A stretch of 64,000 nt of DNA from Litorimonas sp039975855. Lineage in GTDB: Bacteria > Pseudomonadota > Alphaproteobacteria > Caulobacterales > Maricaulaceae. The notes below the pieces were generated by a model, which was not told the origin of the DNA, did no database searches, and saw nothing but the letters and a program-made list of their open reading frames with translations. Of the stretch, positions 9,161 through 17,614 are shown in pieces; positions within the stretch are counted from its first letter, which is position 1, and the number at the start of each line of letters is the position of its first letter. The position numbers were made by a program, and so were the translations under genes. The stretch spans positions 124,001-188,000 of the forward strand of contig JBDWGH010000003.1 of NCBI GenBank assembly GCA_039975855.1. The letters run 5' to 3'.

Positions 9161-9576
9161 CCGACCAAACGCTCCATGTCGGTGACATGGGGCAAATCTA
9201 TTTTCCAGAGCGAGACTGCGAGTTTGAGAAATTCGCATTCTTCGTCTTTAAGTTCGTAATCGCAAACCGAAATTGAAAACATTGCGGTGAGAACCATCCG
9301 CCTTAAGTCTTGATCCTGGATTTGATTGAGAATTTGCGTTTTCCATACATCATTCTCATCGGTCGAAATTTTGTTGGAAATACTGTCGGCATGACCTTTG
9401 AACCACTCGGCGATATCTTCAGGCGGCAAAATTACATCAGGTCGTACGTGTTGATTGATCGTTGTCATAGAGTGCGAAAATTCGATTATCTCGATATCTC
9501 GCAGACGCTCATCAATCAAAACACTCGTTGCTAAAATATTGGCGACTGCATGGATTGTCCCGTCAATCGCATTCAT
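9157..9576 (-). CDS. TerB-like helical protein, second copy of a tandem pair
   Basis: A 139-residue soluble all-helical protein. The pattern is a conserved IAEWF..H segment, then a D-R-V-T-AM-SISV-D-E block, and a final acidic helix with EE..FLKLAVSLW, like the TerB/DjlA N-terminal fold. I chose the ATG at 9576 because it overlaps the stop of the upstream gene as ATGA, which is typical of translational coupling. The longer frame to 9615 would overlap far into that gene. It shares the WF..H and SISV.D motifs with its neighbour, so the two are diverged paralogues. Biochemical role unknown. Confidence 0.6.
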   Translation of the reverse strand: MNAIDGTIHAVANILATSVLIDERLRDIEIIEFSHSMTTINQHVRPDVILPPEDIAEWFKGHADSISNKISTDENDVWKTQILNQIQDQDLRRMVLTAMFSISVCDYELKDEECEFLKLAVSLWKIDLPHVTDMERLVG

Positions 9577-9989
9577 GCTCGGTCTACTTTGATAGGGGGT
9601 CGTGCAAATCCCCAAATGGACGCAGCTGATTTGATCAATTCGCTTTCCGATTTGACATATTCATCATCGCTGACGGAAATTGAAACCATCGCATCGTAGA
9701 CGGCCTCGACATCGCGATCTTGTTTGAACCGTGAAAGCGCACGTAAGACGAGTGTGTTGCGGCGCGGGCTGTTGAGTTTAGTTTCTAGCTCTTCAGAATG
9801 TGTATCGAACCAATTCTCGATTTCAGCGTCAGTGAGTGGGTCCAATGAAAAGAGATCAAACAAGCCTTTGGCCTGAATGCTGAAGCTGCTCATTTCCGGT
9901 TTCCGGACTTTCTTGTCTATGATCACGGTTATCGCGAGAGGCAATAAAACATCATCATGGTTATAGGCTTCGCCCATTTCCTTTTCCAT
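9573..9989 (-). CDS. TerB-like helical protein, first copy of a tandem pair
   Basis: A 138-residue soluble helical protein. It contains EIENWFDTHSEELETKL, the block AMVSISVSDDEY, and a C-terminal ESELIKSAASIWG helix, the acidic pattern of TerB-like proteins. The ATG at 9989 is preceded by a GGGGG-containing ribosome binding site 8 nt upstream. The longer frame (to 10130) would run into the FAH hydrolase gene and is rejected. The stop overlaps the start of the second copy (ATGA). The TerB assignment rests on the helix pattern alone and is tentative. Confidence 0.6.
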   Translation of the reverse strand: MEKEMGEAYNHDDVLLPLAITVIIDKKVRKPEMSSFSIQAKGLFDLFSLDPLTDAEIENWFDTHSEELETKLNSPRRNTLVLRALSRFKQDRDVEAVYDAMVSISVSDDEYVKSESELIKSAASIWGFARPPIKVDRA

Positions 9990-10020
9990 TAAACTACCCC
10001 CAGTTTGCGATACCCCAGCA

Positions 10021-10677
10021 TTAGATAAACCGAACTGTGATGCGCTGCAAACCCTCAATTCCACCAGATAATTCGTCTCCGACGTGAACTGGGCCGACAC
10101 CTGCCGGAGTGCCTGTATAGATGAGATCACCCGCTTTTAGGTCCATATCCTGGTGAAGTCGTTCAATTATTTCCGGAATGTCCCATATCATGTCGGAGAG
10201 TGCGCCGTGTTGAACAATATCGCCGTTCTTGCGCAATACTATGCGGGCCTTTGAGAGATCGACCTGCTCTGCAGGGGTTAGTACAGAGCAAGGAGCAGAG
10301 TGATTGAAGTTTTTAGCTCGCGCCCAAGGGCCGCCTTTCTTCTTTGCCACAGACTGCAAATCCCGCCGTGTCAAATCAATGCCAACGCCATAAGCAAAAA
10401 CACTGAGATCCGGACCAATCGCGACGACGAGTTCAACTTCGTAGTGAAGGTTTGTTGTGTTCGGCGGAAAGGGGATGTCTTCGCCGCTCTCAACGATTGT
10501 CTCGGCAGCTTTGGTGAAAAAGATAGGTTCTGATCGAGCTACGTCTCCGCCCATCTCTTTGACATGGTCGGCATAATTCTTCCCGATGCAGTAAATCCTG
10601 CGGACCGGAAACCGTAAATCAGACCCTTTGACCGCCAAACTAACAGGATCGTGTGGGGGGAATGCGTATTTTGTCAT
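10021..10677 (-). CDS. Fumarylacetoacetate hydrolase-family protein (acylpyruvase-like)
   Basis: A 218-residue member of the FAH family, which cleaves or hydrates 2-oxo acids with a divalent metal. Motifs include IYCIGKNYADH near the N-terminus, the metal-binding HYEVELVVAIG, IDLTRRDLQ, and the C-terminal YTGTPAGVGPV. The size and motifs fit the short YcgM/FAHD1-like branch (acylpyruvate hydrolase, oxaloacetate decarboxylase or fumarylpyruvate hydrolase). The exact substrate cannot be read. It is divergent from the small ParB-like gene and ends 31 bp before the TerB-like pair begins. Confidence 0.9.
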   Translation of the reverse strand: MTKYAFPPHDPVSLAVKGSDLRFPVRRIYCIGKNYADHVKEMGGDVARSEPIFFTKAAETIVESGEDIPFPPNTTNLHYEVELVVAIGPDLSVFAYGVGIDLTRRDLQSVAKKKGGPWARAKNFNHSAPCSVLTPAEQVDLSKARIVLRKNGDIVQHGALSDMIWDIPEIIERLHQDMDLKAGDLIYTGTPAGVGPVHVGDELSGGIEGLQRITVRFI

Positions 10678-10742
10678 GTCATCTCATTTGCAATTAGAGC
10701 GCGGCTCTGCCTATCCTGATATCATAGTTTACGGAGTTTCAC

Positions 10743-10988
10743 ATGCGGATTGTCGACGTCCCCATCGATAAAATTTACGTCCCCGCCGCTCGCAAGAGCA
10801 CGTTGGACGAGGAAAAAGTGGTCGAACTGGCTGAGGATATTCTAGAAAATGGTCTGCAAAAGCCGATTTATGTACGTGTTGGCAAAGGCCGTTACGTTCT
10901 GCAGGAAGGCTTCCATCGTGTCGAGGCAATGAAGCTATTAGGCGAAACCCTTATCGATGGTCACATTGTGGCGGCCCAGCGTAAATAA
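10743..10988 (+). CDS. Mini ParB/sulfiredoxin-fold protein
   Basis: An 81-residue protein consisting only of a ParB N-terminal-like nuclease/CTPase fold. VPIDKIYVP opens the first strand, EEKVVELAEDILENGLQKPIYVR is the classic helix-strand unit, and LQEGFHRVEAMKLLG matches the G.HR..A box, with F in place of the usual second Arg. It lacks the HTH and dimerisation domains of true ParB, so a chromosome-segregation role is unlikely. Single-domain proteins of this type are common in Alphaproteobacteria, but their function is not established. Confidence 0.8.
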   Translation: MRIVDVPIDKIYVPAARKSTLDEEKVVELAEDILENGLQKPIYVRVGKGRYVLQEGFHRVEAMKLLGETLIDGHIVAAQRK

Positions 10989-11023
10989 AACTACGATCTC
11001 CAAACTCCTCAGAAAGCCATCCC

Positions 11024-11920
11024 ATGAAATCTCTCCGTACGCCTGATGATTGGTTTGAAAACCTCCCGGATTATGATTTTGCGCCTAATTATTGTGAAAT
11101 AAGAGACGGTCTTCGGCTTCATTATGTCGATGAAGGTCCAAGATCTGCGCGAACAATCATCCTGATGCATGGGGAGCCGAGTTGGTCGTTCCTCTATCGT
11201 TTTATGATCCGTCAACTGACGGAGGCTGGTTACCGCGTATTAGCACCGGATCTGATTGGCTTTGGGAAATCGGACAAACCAACGGAGCTAACGGACTATA
11301 GTTACAAAGGTCATGTCGCATGGATGCAAGACTGGCTGGATCAGATGAACGTAAGTGATGCTGTTTTGTTCTGTCAGGATTGGGGCGGACTGATCGGACT
11401 ACGCCTTGTCGCGGATAATCCGGATAGGTTTGCCGCTGTGATGGCTGGCAATACAGGCCTGCCGGTAGGCAAAGGCACGCCGTCTGAGGCGTTTTTGAAA
11501 TGGCAGGAATTTTCGCAAACCATTCCTGTCTTTCCGACAGGGCAGATATTGCAGGGTGCGACCGTGAGAGATCTAACTCCGGACGAAGTCGCCGCTTATG
11601 ACGCTCCATATCCTGATGAAACTTATAAAGCCGGAGCGCGTATTTTTCCGGCTCTCGTTCCAACCGATCCATCCATGGCGGGCGTAGCGGAGAATATAGA
11701 AGCTTGGAAAATACTGAGCGCTTGGAATAAACCCTTTTTAACCGGGTTTTCTGATCAAGATCCTGTCACCAAAGGCGGGGAAAATATCTTCCAAAAACTA
11801 GTGCCGGGGGCAAAAGGGCAACCCCACACGATACTAAAAGGTGGTGGACACTTCCTGCAGGAAGATGTCCACGCGGAATTGAGCGAAATGCTGATCGCGC
11901 TTTGTGAGGGTTTAGGATGA
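11024..11920 (+). CDS. Haloalkane dehalogenase (HLD-I type alpha/beta hydrolase)
   Basis: A 298-residue alpha/beta hydrolase that would hydrolyse carbon-halogen bonds via an alkyl-enzyme ester. The nucleophile is Asp119 in CQDWGG, with the halide-binding Trp120 next to it. The oxyanion region is HGEPSW at 49-54. The likely catalytic acid is Asp244 in FSDQDP and the base is His276 in GGGHFLQE. This arrangement fits subfamily HLD-I. The ATG follows the ParB-like stop by 35 bp. The physiological substrate is unknown; in marine bacteria such enzymes may act on natural organohalides (inference). Confidence 0.9.
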   Translation: MKSLRTPDDWFENLPDYDFAPNYCEIRDGLRLHYVDEGPRSARTIILMHGEPSWSFLYRFMIRQLTEAGYRVLAPDLIGFGKSDKPTELTDYSYKGHVAWMQDWLDQMNVSDAVLFCQDWGGLIGLRLVADNPDRFAAVMAGNTGLPVGKGTPSEAFLKWQEFSQTIPVFPTGQILQGATVRDLTPDEVAAYDAPYPDETYKAGARIFPALVPTDPSMAGVAENIEAWKILSAWNKPFLTGFSDQDPVTKGGENIFQKLVPGAKGQPHTILKGGGHFLQEDVHAELSEMLIALCEGLG

Positions 11921-11931
11921 CTCTCTAGAGA

Positions 11932-12243
11932 TTACGTCTCTACAACTTTGAAAACACCATCTCGGTAAATCAGACTTATTTTGCCCTCACGCCACCCGGA
12001 TTGTTTGGCGAACGAGATGGCTAGTTGAATATATTTTGGTGTCAGCGTTCTTTGTTCAAATTTCGGAATATCTTTTTTATAATCCGGATCGCTAAAACCG
12101 AACCAGCTAAAAAATCGTCCAAAGTCGACATGAATTTCGCCGAATGGGGCCTCTTGAAATATGTTTGCGCCTTCAAAATACCGCCAATAATAGTCGGCAT
12201 TATCTACAGTAATTTTGCGAAGACCTTTTTTATTTATCGCCAT
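11932..12243 (-). CDS. Small conserved-looking protein of unknown function
   Basis: A 103-residue soluble, aromatic-rich protein starting MAINKKGLRKITVD. It has a YYWRY segment, several Phe and Trp residues and no signal peptide or membrane helix. It starts 15 bp after the helicase stop and could be cotranscribed with it. It ends 11 bp from the convergent dehalogenase. Coding is supported by the compact fit between two genes and a plausible composition. I do not recognise a domain. Confidence 0.6.
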   Translation of the reverse strand: MAINKKGLRKITVDNADYYWRYFEGANIFQEAPFGEIHVDFGRFFSWFGFSDPDYKKDIPKFEQRTLTPKYIQLAISFAKQSGWREGKISLIYRDGVFKVVET

Positions 12244-12258
12244 AGTTTAATCGCCAGT

Positions 12259-14283
12259 CTAATCTTTCCGCGACTTCCGAGTGTTCTTCTTGGAGCCCTT
12301 TTTCGTACCCTTGCCGTCTTTTTTAACGGCTGCACGCGCCAGCTTTTTCTTATGGGGTTTCTTGGGCTTTCCGTTTGCCCAATTTCCTTCGGCGGGAGAC
12401 GCCATATCTGAATGCGTCTTTTTACGTGGCTTACGTTTAAATTCACCGTCTTGGGATTTCGAAGACCCGCCTTGTTTTGGCGTATCATAATCGTTGCGTG
12501 ATTTTCTCTTGTTTTCCCAGTTCTTATCTTTGTCGCCGCCACGACTTTTCTTCTTATCGTAAGCGGGTTTATCGCCATAAGGCTTGCGGCGGGTCTTTCC
12601 CGACGCATTGTCCCGATCGCGAGACCGATAGGGTTCCGTTGGAATGCTAAGGTCAGGTTTGCCGTCCACGCGGGCCACCGTGATTGCGCCCTCGATTTTC
12701 ATGTCTGGCCCAATAGTCTTCAAAAACCCTTCAACGCCTTTTGGAGCAATCTCGACAAATGTTTTATTGTCGATAATTTTTATCGCACCGATCTCACCTT
12801 TTTTCAAACCACCCGATTTCATAAGCATTGGTAGAATCCATTTGGGTTCAGCCTTTTGCTTCCGGCCAAGGTTGAGAGACATCCAGACGCCATCGCTGAA
12901 ATCCTCACGTGGCGCGCGAGGTTCCCTTGGGCCCCGGTCATTGCTGCGCTCATGTTTACTAGGTTTATAATTCGCGGGCAGAAGATCTTCCGGAGCCGAC
13001 TGTCCCTGGCGGTATTGACGGATAAAGGCTGTTGCGATGTGTTCTGCTGAATGCGCTTTCAGCAGACGAGCAACCATCGTTTTTTCTTCTTCGGTGACTT
13101 CGCTGTCTAGGGTCATGTTGGCCAATAGGCGTTCATTGTCTTTGGCAATAATAGCATCGGCGCTAGGCGCTTCTCCCCATTCTGCGGTGATACCTGCATC
13201 ACGTAGGAGGCGTTCTGCATTCCGGCGGCGATTGGGCGCGACGATGAGGGCGGAGACGCCTTTGCGTCCTGCGCGGCCTGTCCGACCCGAACGATGAAGC
13301 AGGGCTTCCCGATTGCGGGGAACATCCGCATGAATAACCAATTCAAGATCCGGCAAATCAAGCCCGCGCGCAGCCACATCTGTTGCCACACAGACTTGAG
13401 CGCGGCCATCCCTTAGAGCTTGTAGAGCGTTGCTACGTTCGGCTTGGGACAATTCGCCTGACAGCGAGACAACGGAAAAACCGCGATTGTTAAATCGTTG
13501 CGTCATACGGTTCACGGCGACGCGTGTGTCACCAAAGACAATTGCGTTTTTCGCATTGTAAAAGCGCAGAACGTTGATGATGGCGTTTTCTTTGTCAGGA
13601 CTGGCGACGCTCATCACCTGATAGTCGATGTCTAAATGTTGTTTCGCTTCTGCTGCTGTGTTCACGCGCACTGCATTGCGTTGGTATTTTTTGGTCATGC
13701 CCAAAATGGTTTTTGGAACTGTTGCAGAGAACATCAGCGTGCGGCGTTCAGCTGGGGCCGCATTCAAAATAAGCTCCAATTCTTCACGGAAGCCCATTTT
13801 CAACATTTCATCGGCCTCATCGAGAACTAAGCACTTAATCTCCGACATATCCAAAGCGCCGCGATTGATGTGGTCGCAAAGGCGTCCTGGCGTTCCGACA
13901 ACAATATGTACGCCGCGTTGTAGGGCGTTGCGCTCTTGACGCGCGTCCATACCGCCGACGCAACTCATCGTTTTTGCTCCGGCTTCACGGTATAACCAGT
14001 CGATTTCGCGTTTTACTTGCATGGCCAGTTCGCGTGTTGGCGCAATACAAAGCGCGAGCGGTGCATCTGCTCGAACAAAAGCGTTCGTATCCCCTAATAG
14101 AGTCGAAGCCATTGCGAGGCCAAAGGCGACCGTTTTACCCGACCCCGTCTGTGCAGAGACGAGCAAATCCTGGTTGAGCAATTTCGGGTCAAGAACGGAA
14201 TCCTGAACAGGGGTCAGTTTTTCATAGCCTTTTTTCGCCAAAGCATCAGCGAGCGCGGGGTGCGCGTGTTCAATATTGGACAT
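12259..14283 (-). CDS. DEAD-box RNA helicase with DbpA-like RNA-binding domain
   Basis: A 674-residue ATP-dependent RNA helicase. Motifs in order are the Q motif near the start (TPVQ), AQTGSGKT, PTRELAMQ, GTPGRL, DEADEML, SAT, and in the second RecA domain ATDVAARGLD and HRSGRTGRAGRKG. A DbpA-type RNA-recognition fold follows at about 465-550. The last 120 residues are a Lys/Arg-rich disordered tail with KKSRGGDK and KKPHKKK blocks that should bind RNA non-specifically. This resembles the DeaD/CsdA group used in ribosome assembly and cold growth. The leader has several hairpins. A longer minus-strand frame overlapping the tail is a shadow of the low-complexity region. Confidence 0.93.
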   Translation of the reverse strand: MSNIEHAHPALADALAKKGYEKLTPVQDSVLDPKLLNQDLLVSAQTGSGKTVAFGLAMASTLLGDTNAFVRADAPLALCIAPTRELAMQVKREIDWLYREAGAKTMSCVGGMDARQERNALQRGVHIVVGTPGRLCDHINRGALDMSEIKCLVLDEADEMLKMGFREELELILNAAPAERRTLMFSATVPKTILGMTKKYQRNAVRVNTAAEAKQHLDIDYQVMSVASPDKENAIINVLRFYNAKNAIVFGDTRVAVNRMTQRFNNRGFSVVSLSGELSQAERSNALQALRDGRAQVCVATDVAARGLDLPDLELVIHADVPRNREALLHRSGRTGRAGRKGVSALIVAPNRRRNAERLLRDAGITAEWGEAPSADAIIAKDNERLLANMTLDSEVTEEEKTMVARLLKAHSAEHIATAFIRQYRQGQSAPEDLLPANYKPSKHERSNDRGPREPRAPREDFSDGVWMSLNLGRKQKAEPKWILPMLMKSGGLKKGEIGAIKIIDNKTFVEIAPKGVEGFLKTIGPDMKIEGAITVARVDGKPDLSIPTEPYRSRDRDNASGKTRRKPYGDKPAYDKKKSRGGDKDKNWENKRKSRNDYDTPKQGGSSKSQDGEFKRKPRKKTHSDMASPAEGNWANGKPKKPHKKKLARAAVKKDGKGTKKGSKKNTRKSRKD

Positions 14284-14440
14284 TGGTCGTCTTTCTGGTG
14301 GATTGGTTCGCCAATCGAGCCGTGCGGATCGCGTCGATCCTATCGGCCATGTGCGTCACTCCAGTTCGACGCTTTAAGACCTACGGTCGGTCTCTATGGG
14401 GTTTGAGGTGGTTTGCATAGTCTTGTCTGCCGTTAGAACA
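14284..14440 (-). promoter_or_regulatory. Hairpin-rich 5' leader of the helicase gene
   Basis: Between the helicase ATG and the terminator of the upstream gene lie small dyads: GATTGG-TTCG-CCAATC at 14301-14316, GGATC/GATCC around 14326-14340, and AGACC/GGTCT around 14379-14395. Cold-shock helicase genes in other bacteria often have long structured leaders, so this may be a regulatory 5' UTR. No specific RNA class is recognised and no start site can be placed. Confidence 0.3.
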
Positions 14441-14469
14441 CAGAGCCCGAGCACCGATCCAATAAACAC

Positions 14470-14498
14470 AAAAAAGATCGCTATCCCGGGGGATAGCG
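14470..14498 (-). terminator. Rho-independent terminator of the UrcA-family gene
   Basis: The stem CGCTATCC/GGATAGCG (14479-14486 with 14491-14498) with a 4-nt loop is followed, on the minus strand, by a run of Ts (the A run at 14470-14475). It lies 30 bp after the stop of the UrcA-family gene. Confidence 0.85.
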
Positions 14499-14528
14499 GT
14501 CTATAAAATCAATTCGTTTGGATGTGGT

Positions 14529-14915
14529 CTAATTCATTGCGAATTTTTCTGTCATCGTTAGCTCCGCTACTTTTTCGTGATGAGCTTTCAGTGGCGCAGC
14601 TTTTGACGTCGTGATGAATTGCTCCATTAGATCCTCGACGCAGTCCTCGACTGATTCATTGAGGAAGTAGAGAGTAGATGTGTCTCTTTTACAGAAAGAC
14701 GTCGCCCTTTTTTGAAGCTTTGCATAAGTTTTTTCGACACCATCTGCATCGGCGAGATCTGCTGTGGAAATTTTAACCGTCAGTTTTGTTTCCACCAAAT
14801 TGCTGGCGAAGGCCGATGGCGCAATTGACGATGTGGCAGCAATCGCGAATACGATTGCGGAACTTTTCAAGGCTTTGATTGAAGATGGAAGAGTTTTGGA
14901 TAGGTCGAGTGTCAT
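14529..14915 (-). CDS. UrcA-family secreted protein
   Basis: A 128-residue protein with an N-terminal signal peptide (hydrophobic core about 20-33, likely cut after SAFA). The mature part has the UrcA pattern: V..STADL at the start, GVEKTYAKLQKRA, then two cysteines about 19 residues apart, and a final helix ending in LKAHHEKV. UrcA proteins are small periplasmic proteins common in Alphaproteobacteria with no established function. A strong terminator follows. It is monocistronic. Confidence 0.8.
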   Translation of the reverse strand: MTLDLSKTLPSSIKALKSSAIVFAIAATSSIAPSAFASNLVETKLTVKISTADLADADGVEKTYAKLQKRATSFCKRDTSTLYFLNESVEDCVEDLMEQFITTSKAAPLKAHHEKVAELTMTEKFAMN

Positions 14916-15270
14916 GGGGTGTTCCTTTCGATTGGCTTTAATTCTGCGTTTAGCGGAGGGTTAAATCCGACCCGCCAAATCTAGATACTGCCGTTCGAAA
15001 AATGCAGAAGTGACGTTTGCGCTGTTGCAGCTATGCAAAAATGCAATTAAAACAATAGGTTAAACGAATTTTGGCGCACGGGTATTAACCCGCCCGCGAC
15101 TTACGAGCTGATGAAATGGAAATGTGTGAGTTGGTATTGGTTGGTTTCCCGCTCTCGGTCAATTTTCGAAAAGCAGATGTACGCATTCCACGAATGATGA
15201 CCAAGTTCAGTGCGCTTTTTCAGCAGGTTTGACTGACATTGATACCTAAGGAAGGTGAAATGGGGGTGTT
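14916..15270. other. Gene-poor interval
   Basis: About 355 bp between the UrcA gene and the end of the monooxygenase gene. It should hold the promoter of the UrcA gene. A 39-codon plus-strand frame starts at 15115 but has no convincing ribosome binding site, and I do not call it. No terminator hairpin with a T run is seen for the monooxygenase gene. Confidence 0.5.
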
Positions 15271-16428
15271 TTAGATGCGCTTACCTGCTCCAAGTGGAGA
15301 ATTCGGCATTCCGCTTGGCACGCGGCCATAGACATGCGGGAGGGACGATGTTTTCATCTGGCTTAAGACACGTTTTCCGAATTGGCGAGATTCATTAATG
15401 TGAGGATAGCCAGAGAAGATGAAGGACCTAATGCCCATTTTCATATAACTCTGAATTTCACTCATGACTTGGTCGGTTGAGCCAACAATCGCTGCGCCGC
15501 AGCCGGACCGAGCCCGGCCGATGCCTGTCCATAGGTGCCGTTCAACATAGCCAAATATATCGGCGAGTTCGCGGGCGCGGGCTTGATGTGAGACGCCGAG
15601 GCTAATGGAATCATGCGCCCGGTCGCGAATAAGCTGGCCATATTCGTCGTCTAGTTCGGCCACAAGGTGGTCAGCATATTCTCGGGCTTCCGCTTCGGTG
15701 TCTCGCACAATGACATGGGCGCGTAGGCCATAATCCAGTGTGCGGCCATAGCGCTCAGCAACTGCATTTACGGCCGTCATCCGTTCCGCCAGTTTGTCCT
15801 TAGTTTCGGGCCACATGAGGTAGACGTCGCAATGCTCGCCGCAGAGCTCCAACGCAGGCGGGGAATAACCACCGAAATAGAGCAGGGGGCCACCATTGGT
15901 TTGATACGGCTTGGCTGGGCCTGTCGGAACATTTTTAAAGCTATAGACTTCGCCTTCGAAATTTATCTCATCTTGTGTCCAGGCTTGTTTCAGGATTGAG
16001 ACCACTTCTCGGGACCGTTGATAGCGATGTGCGCTCTCCGCCTTTTCACCTGGAAAATCAGAGCTGATGATGTTCACCGTCAAGCGGCCTTCGAGCATGT
16101 GGTCCAGCGTCGCAAGGGTGCGGGCGAGCATAATGGGCTGCATCTCGCCGCATCTTACGGCTGCCAACATATTTATCGTTTTCGTCAGTGGTGCGCATCC
16201 CGCAACGAAGGACAAGGTGTCTTGGCCTACTTGATAGGAAGAGGGGCAGAGAATGTTGCGAAAACCCTGTTTCTCGGCCTCAAGCAAAATATCTCGGCAA
16301 TGGGCCCAACTGGATTTCAGTGAATCTTCCGGCACGCCAAGCTGATTATAGTCATCAGAACATAAGGCGGAGAACCAAGAAATTTCCGGATGCTCTAAAT
16401 CTGCGGAGGTCACGGGGACAATGGTCAT
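15271..16428 (-). CDS. LLM-class flavin-dependent monooxygenase (SsuD-like)
   Basis: A TIM-barrel oxidoreductase of the bacterial luciferase/alkanesulfonate monooxygenase family, using reduced FMN. It has 385 residues from the ATG at 16428; a TTG at 16440 in the same frame is less likely. Typical segments are GCAPLTKTINMLAAVRCG, LATLDHMLEGRLTVNIISS, the YLMWPET strand, and the GTGxxx-like C-terminal helix region. The size and motifs match SsuD-type enzymes that release sulfite or oxidise sulfur or alkyl compounds, but no SsuE reductase or transporter is adjacent, so the substrate is open. It is divergent from the Gfo/Idh/MocA gene. A TTGGACTA motif occurs in its upstream region and again at 18697-18784. 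Confidence 0.88.
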   Translation of the reverse strand: MTIVPVTSADLEHPEISWFSALCSDDYNQLGVPEDSLKSSWAHCRDILLEAEKQGFRNILCPSSYQVGQDTLSFVAGCAPLTKTINMLAAVRCGEMQPIMLARTLATLDHMLEGRLTVNIISSDFPGEKAESAHRYQRSREVVSILKQAWTQDEINFEGEVYSFKNVPTGPAKPYQTNGGPLLYFGGYSPPALELCGEHCDVYLMWPETKDKLAERMTAVNAVAERYGRTLDYGLRAHVIVRDTEAEAREYADHLVAELDDEYGQLIRDRAHDSISLGVSHQARARELADIFGYVERHLWTGIGRARSGCGAAIVGSTDQVMSEIQSYMKMGIRSFIFSGYPHINESRQFGKRVLSQMKTSSLPHVYGRVPSGMPNSPLGAGKRI

Positions 16429-16456
16429 AAGGTAGTCCAAAAAACGACAAAACTGT

Positions 16457-16469
16457 GATTGGACTAACC
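16457..16469. promoter_or_regulatory. Copy of the ATTGGACTAA-type motif between divergent genes
   Basis: GATTGGACTAACC lies in the 94-bp interval between the monooxygenase and the oxidoreductase. It is nearly the same as TATTGGACTAATC at 18697-18709 and related to GATTGGTCCAATA at 18772-18784. A further partial copy (TTGGACTACC, minus strand, 16431-16440) sits at the monooxygenase start. This could be a shared operator; the evidence is the recurrence only. Confidence 0.35.
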
Positions 16470-16522
16470 ATCAAAGCGGACTACATCAATTCTATTCACG
16501 TGATACCTAGGGACATATCCGA

Positions 16523-17605
16523 ATGAAAAAATACGGTATCATTGGCTGCGGCATGATGGGCATTGAGCACATCGCGAATATTAGTCTTTTGGACGGAGCA
16601 AAAGTTCATAGTGTCTATGACCCAATTGAAGAACTAGCGCGAAACGCCGCGTCTAAAGCTGGTGGGGCTTTGATACAGCCATCCATCGAGGCGCTGGTGT
16701 CTGATCTTGAACTAGACGCCATTATTATCGTCAGTCCAAACTTTCGGCATGTCGAAAACCTAACTGAGATTGCACGTCATCGGACTCTACCGATTTTATG
16801 TGAGAAACCGCTTTATACAGATGCCTCGCAACTCGCGTCACTGGACGGATTTTCTAAATCATACGCAGCGCCCGTTTGGGTGGCGATGGAATATCGCTAC
16901 ATGCCCCCCGTTGCGAAACTGATAGACCAATGCGCGGACATCACGGGCGATCTGAAAATGCTGACGATACGTGAACATCGATTTCCGTTTCTGCCAAAGA
17001 TCGGGGACTGGAATCGATTTTCTGCCAATACTGGCGGAACCTTGGTTGAGAAATGTTGCCACTTCTTTGATCTCATGCGGTTGATCGTTGGTGCTGAACC
17101 TATTCGCGTGAGCGCCAGTGCGGGTCAGGCTGTGAACCACCTCAATGAGACTTACGATGGGGTGACGTCTGACATTTGGGATTCTGGATATGTCATGTTT
17201 GATTTTGAGAATGGCGTGCGAGCGATGTTGGAGCTTTGCATGTTTGCCGACGGAACCTTGTGGAATGAAGAGATCAGCGCCGTTGGTTCCAAGGGAAAAA
17301 TTGAATGCCGCTTACCGGGACCACACCGATTTTGGCCGGGTGGTCTGGAGAGTGTGCCGCACCCGCAAATGACCTACGCGCCTCGATCTCCCAAAAATCC
17401 CATCACGGAGGACATTATTATCGACGAAACCTTGTTGAAAGCCGGTGACCATCACGGGTCGACTTTCTTTCAGCATCAAAAATTCCTCGAAGTCGTCAAT
17501 GGCACAGGCAAAGTAGAAGTCACATTGGATGACGGGCGCCGCGCCGTTCAAATGGGCATTGCGGCACAAGAGGCCGCGCGTCGACACTGCGTCATTGAGT
17601 TGTGA
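16523..17605 (+). CDS. Gfo/Idh/MocA-family oxidoreductase
   Basis: An NAD(P)-dependent sugar or inositol-type dehydrogenase of 360 residues. The Rossmann fold opens with YGIIGCGMMGIEH (about 4-16), the family motif CEKPLY is near 93-98 with the active-site Lys95, and the C-terminal beta-sheet domain contains EHRFPF and a GGTLVEKCCHFFD helix with the conserved His in the catalytic position. The substrate cannot be read. It is followed by adenine deaminase with a 9-bp gap, so the two are probably cotranscribed, although no common pathway is obvious. Confidence 0.9.
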   Translation: MKKYGIIGCGMMGIEHIANISLLDGAKVHSVYDPIEELARNAASKAGGALIQPSIEALVSDLELDAIIIVSPNFRHVENLTEIARHRTLPILCEKPLYTDASQLASLDGFSKSYAAPVWVAMEYRYMPPVAKLIDQCADITGDLKMLTIREHRFPFLPKIGDWNRFSANTGGTLVEKCCHFFDLMRLIVGAEPIRVSASAGQAVNHLNETYDGVTSDIWDSGYVMFDFENGVRAMLELCMFADGTLWNEEISAVGSKGKIECRLPGPHRFWPGGLESVPHPQMTYAPRSPKNPITEDIIIDETLLKAGDHHGSTFFQHQKFLEVVNGTGKVEVTLDDGRRAVQMGIAAQEAARRHCVIEL

Positions 17606-17614
17606 GGCCCATCT

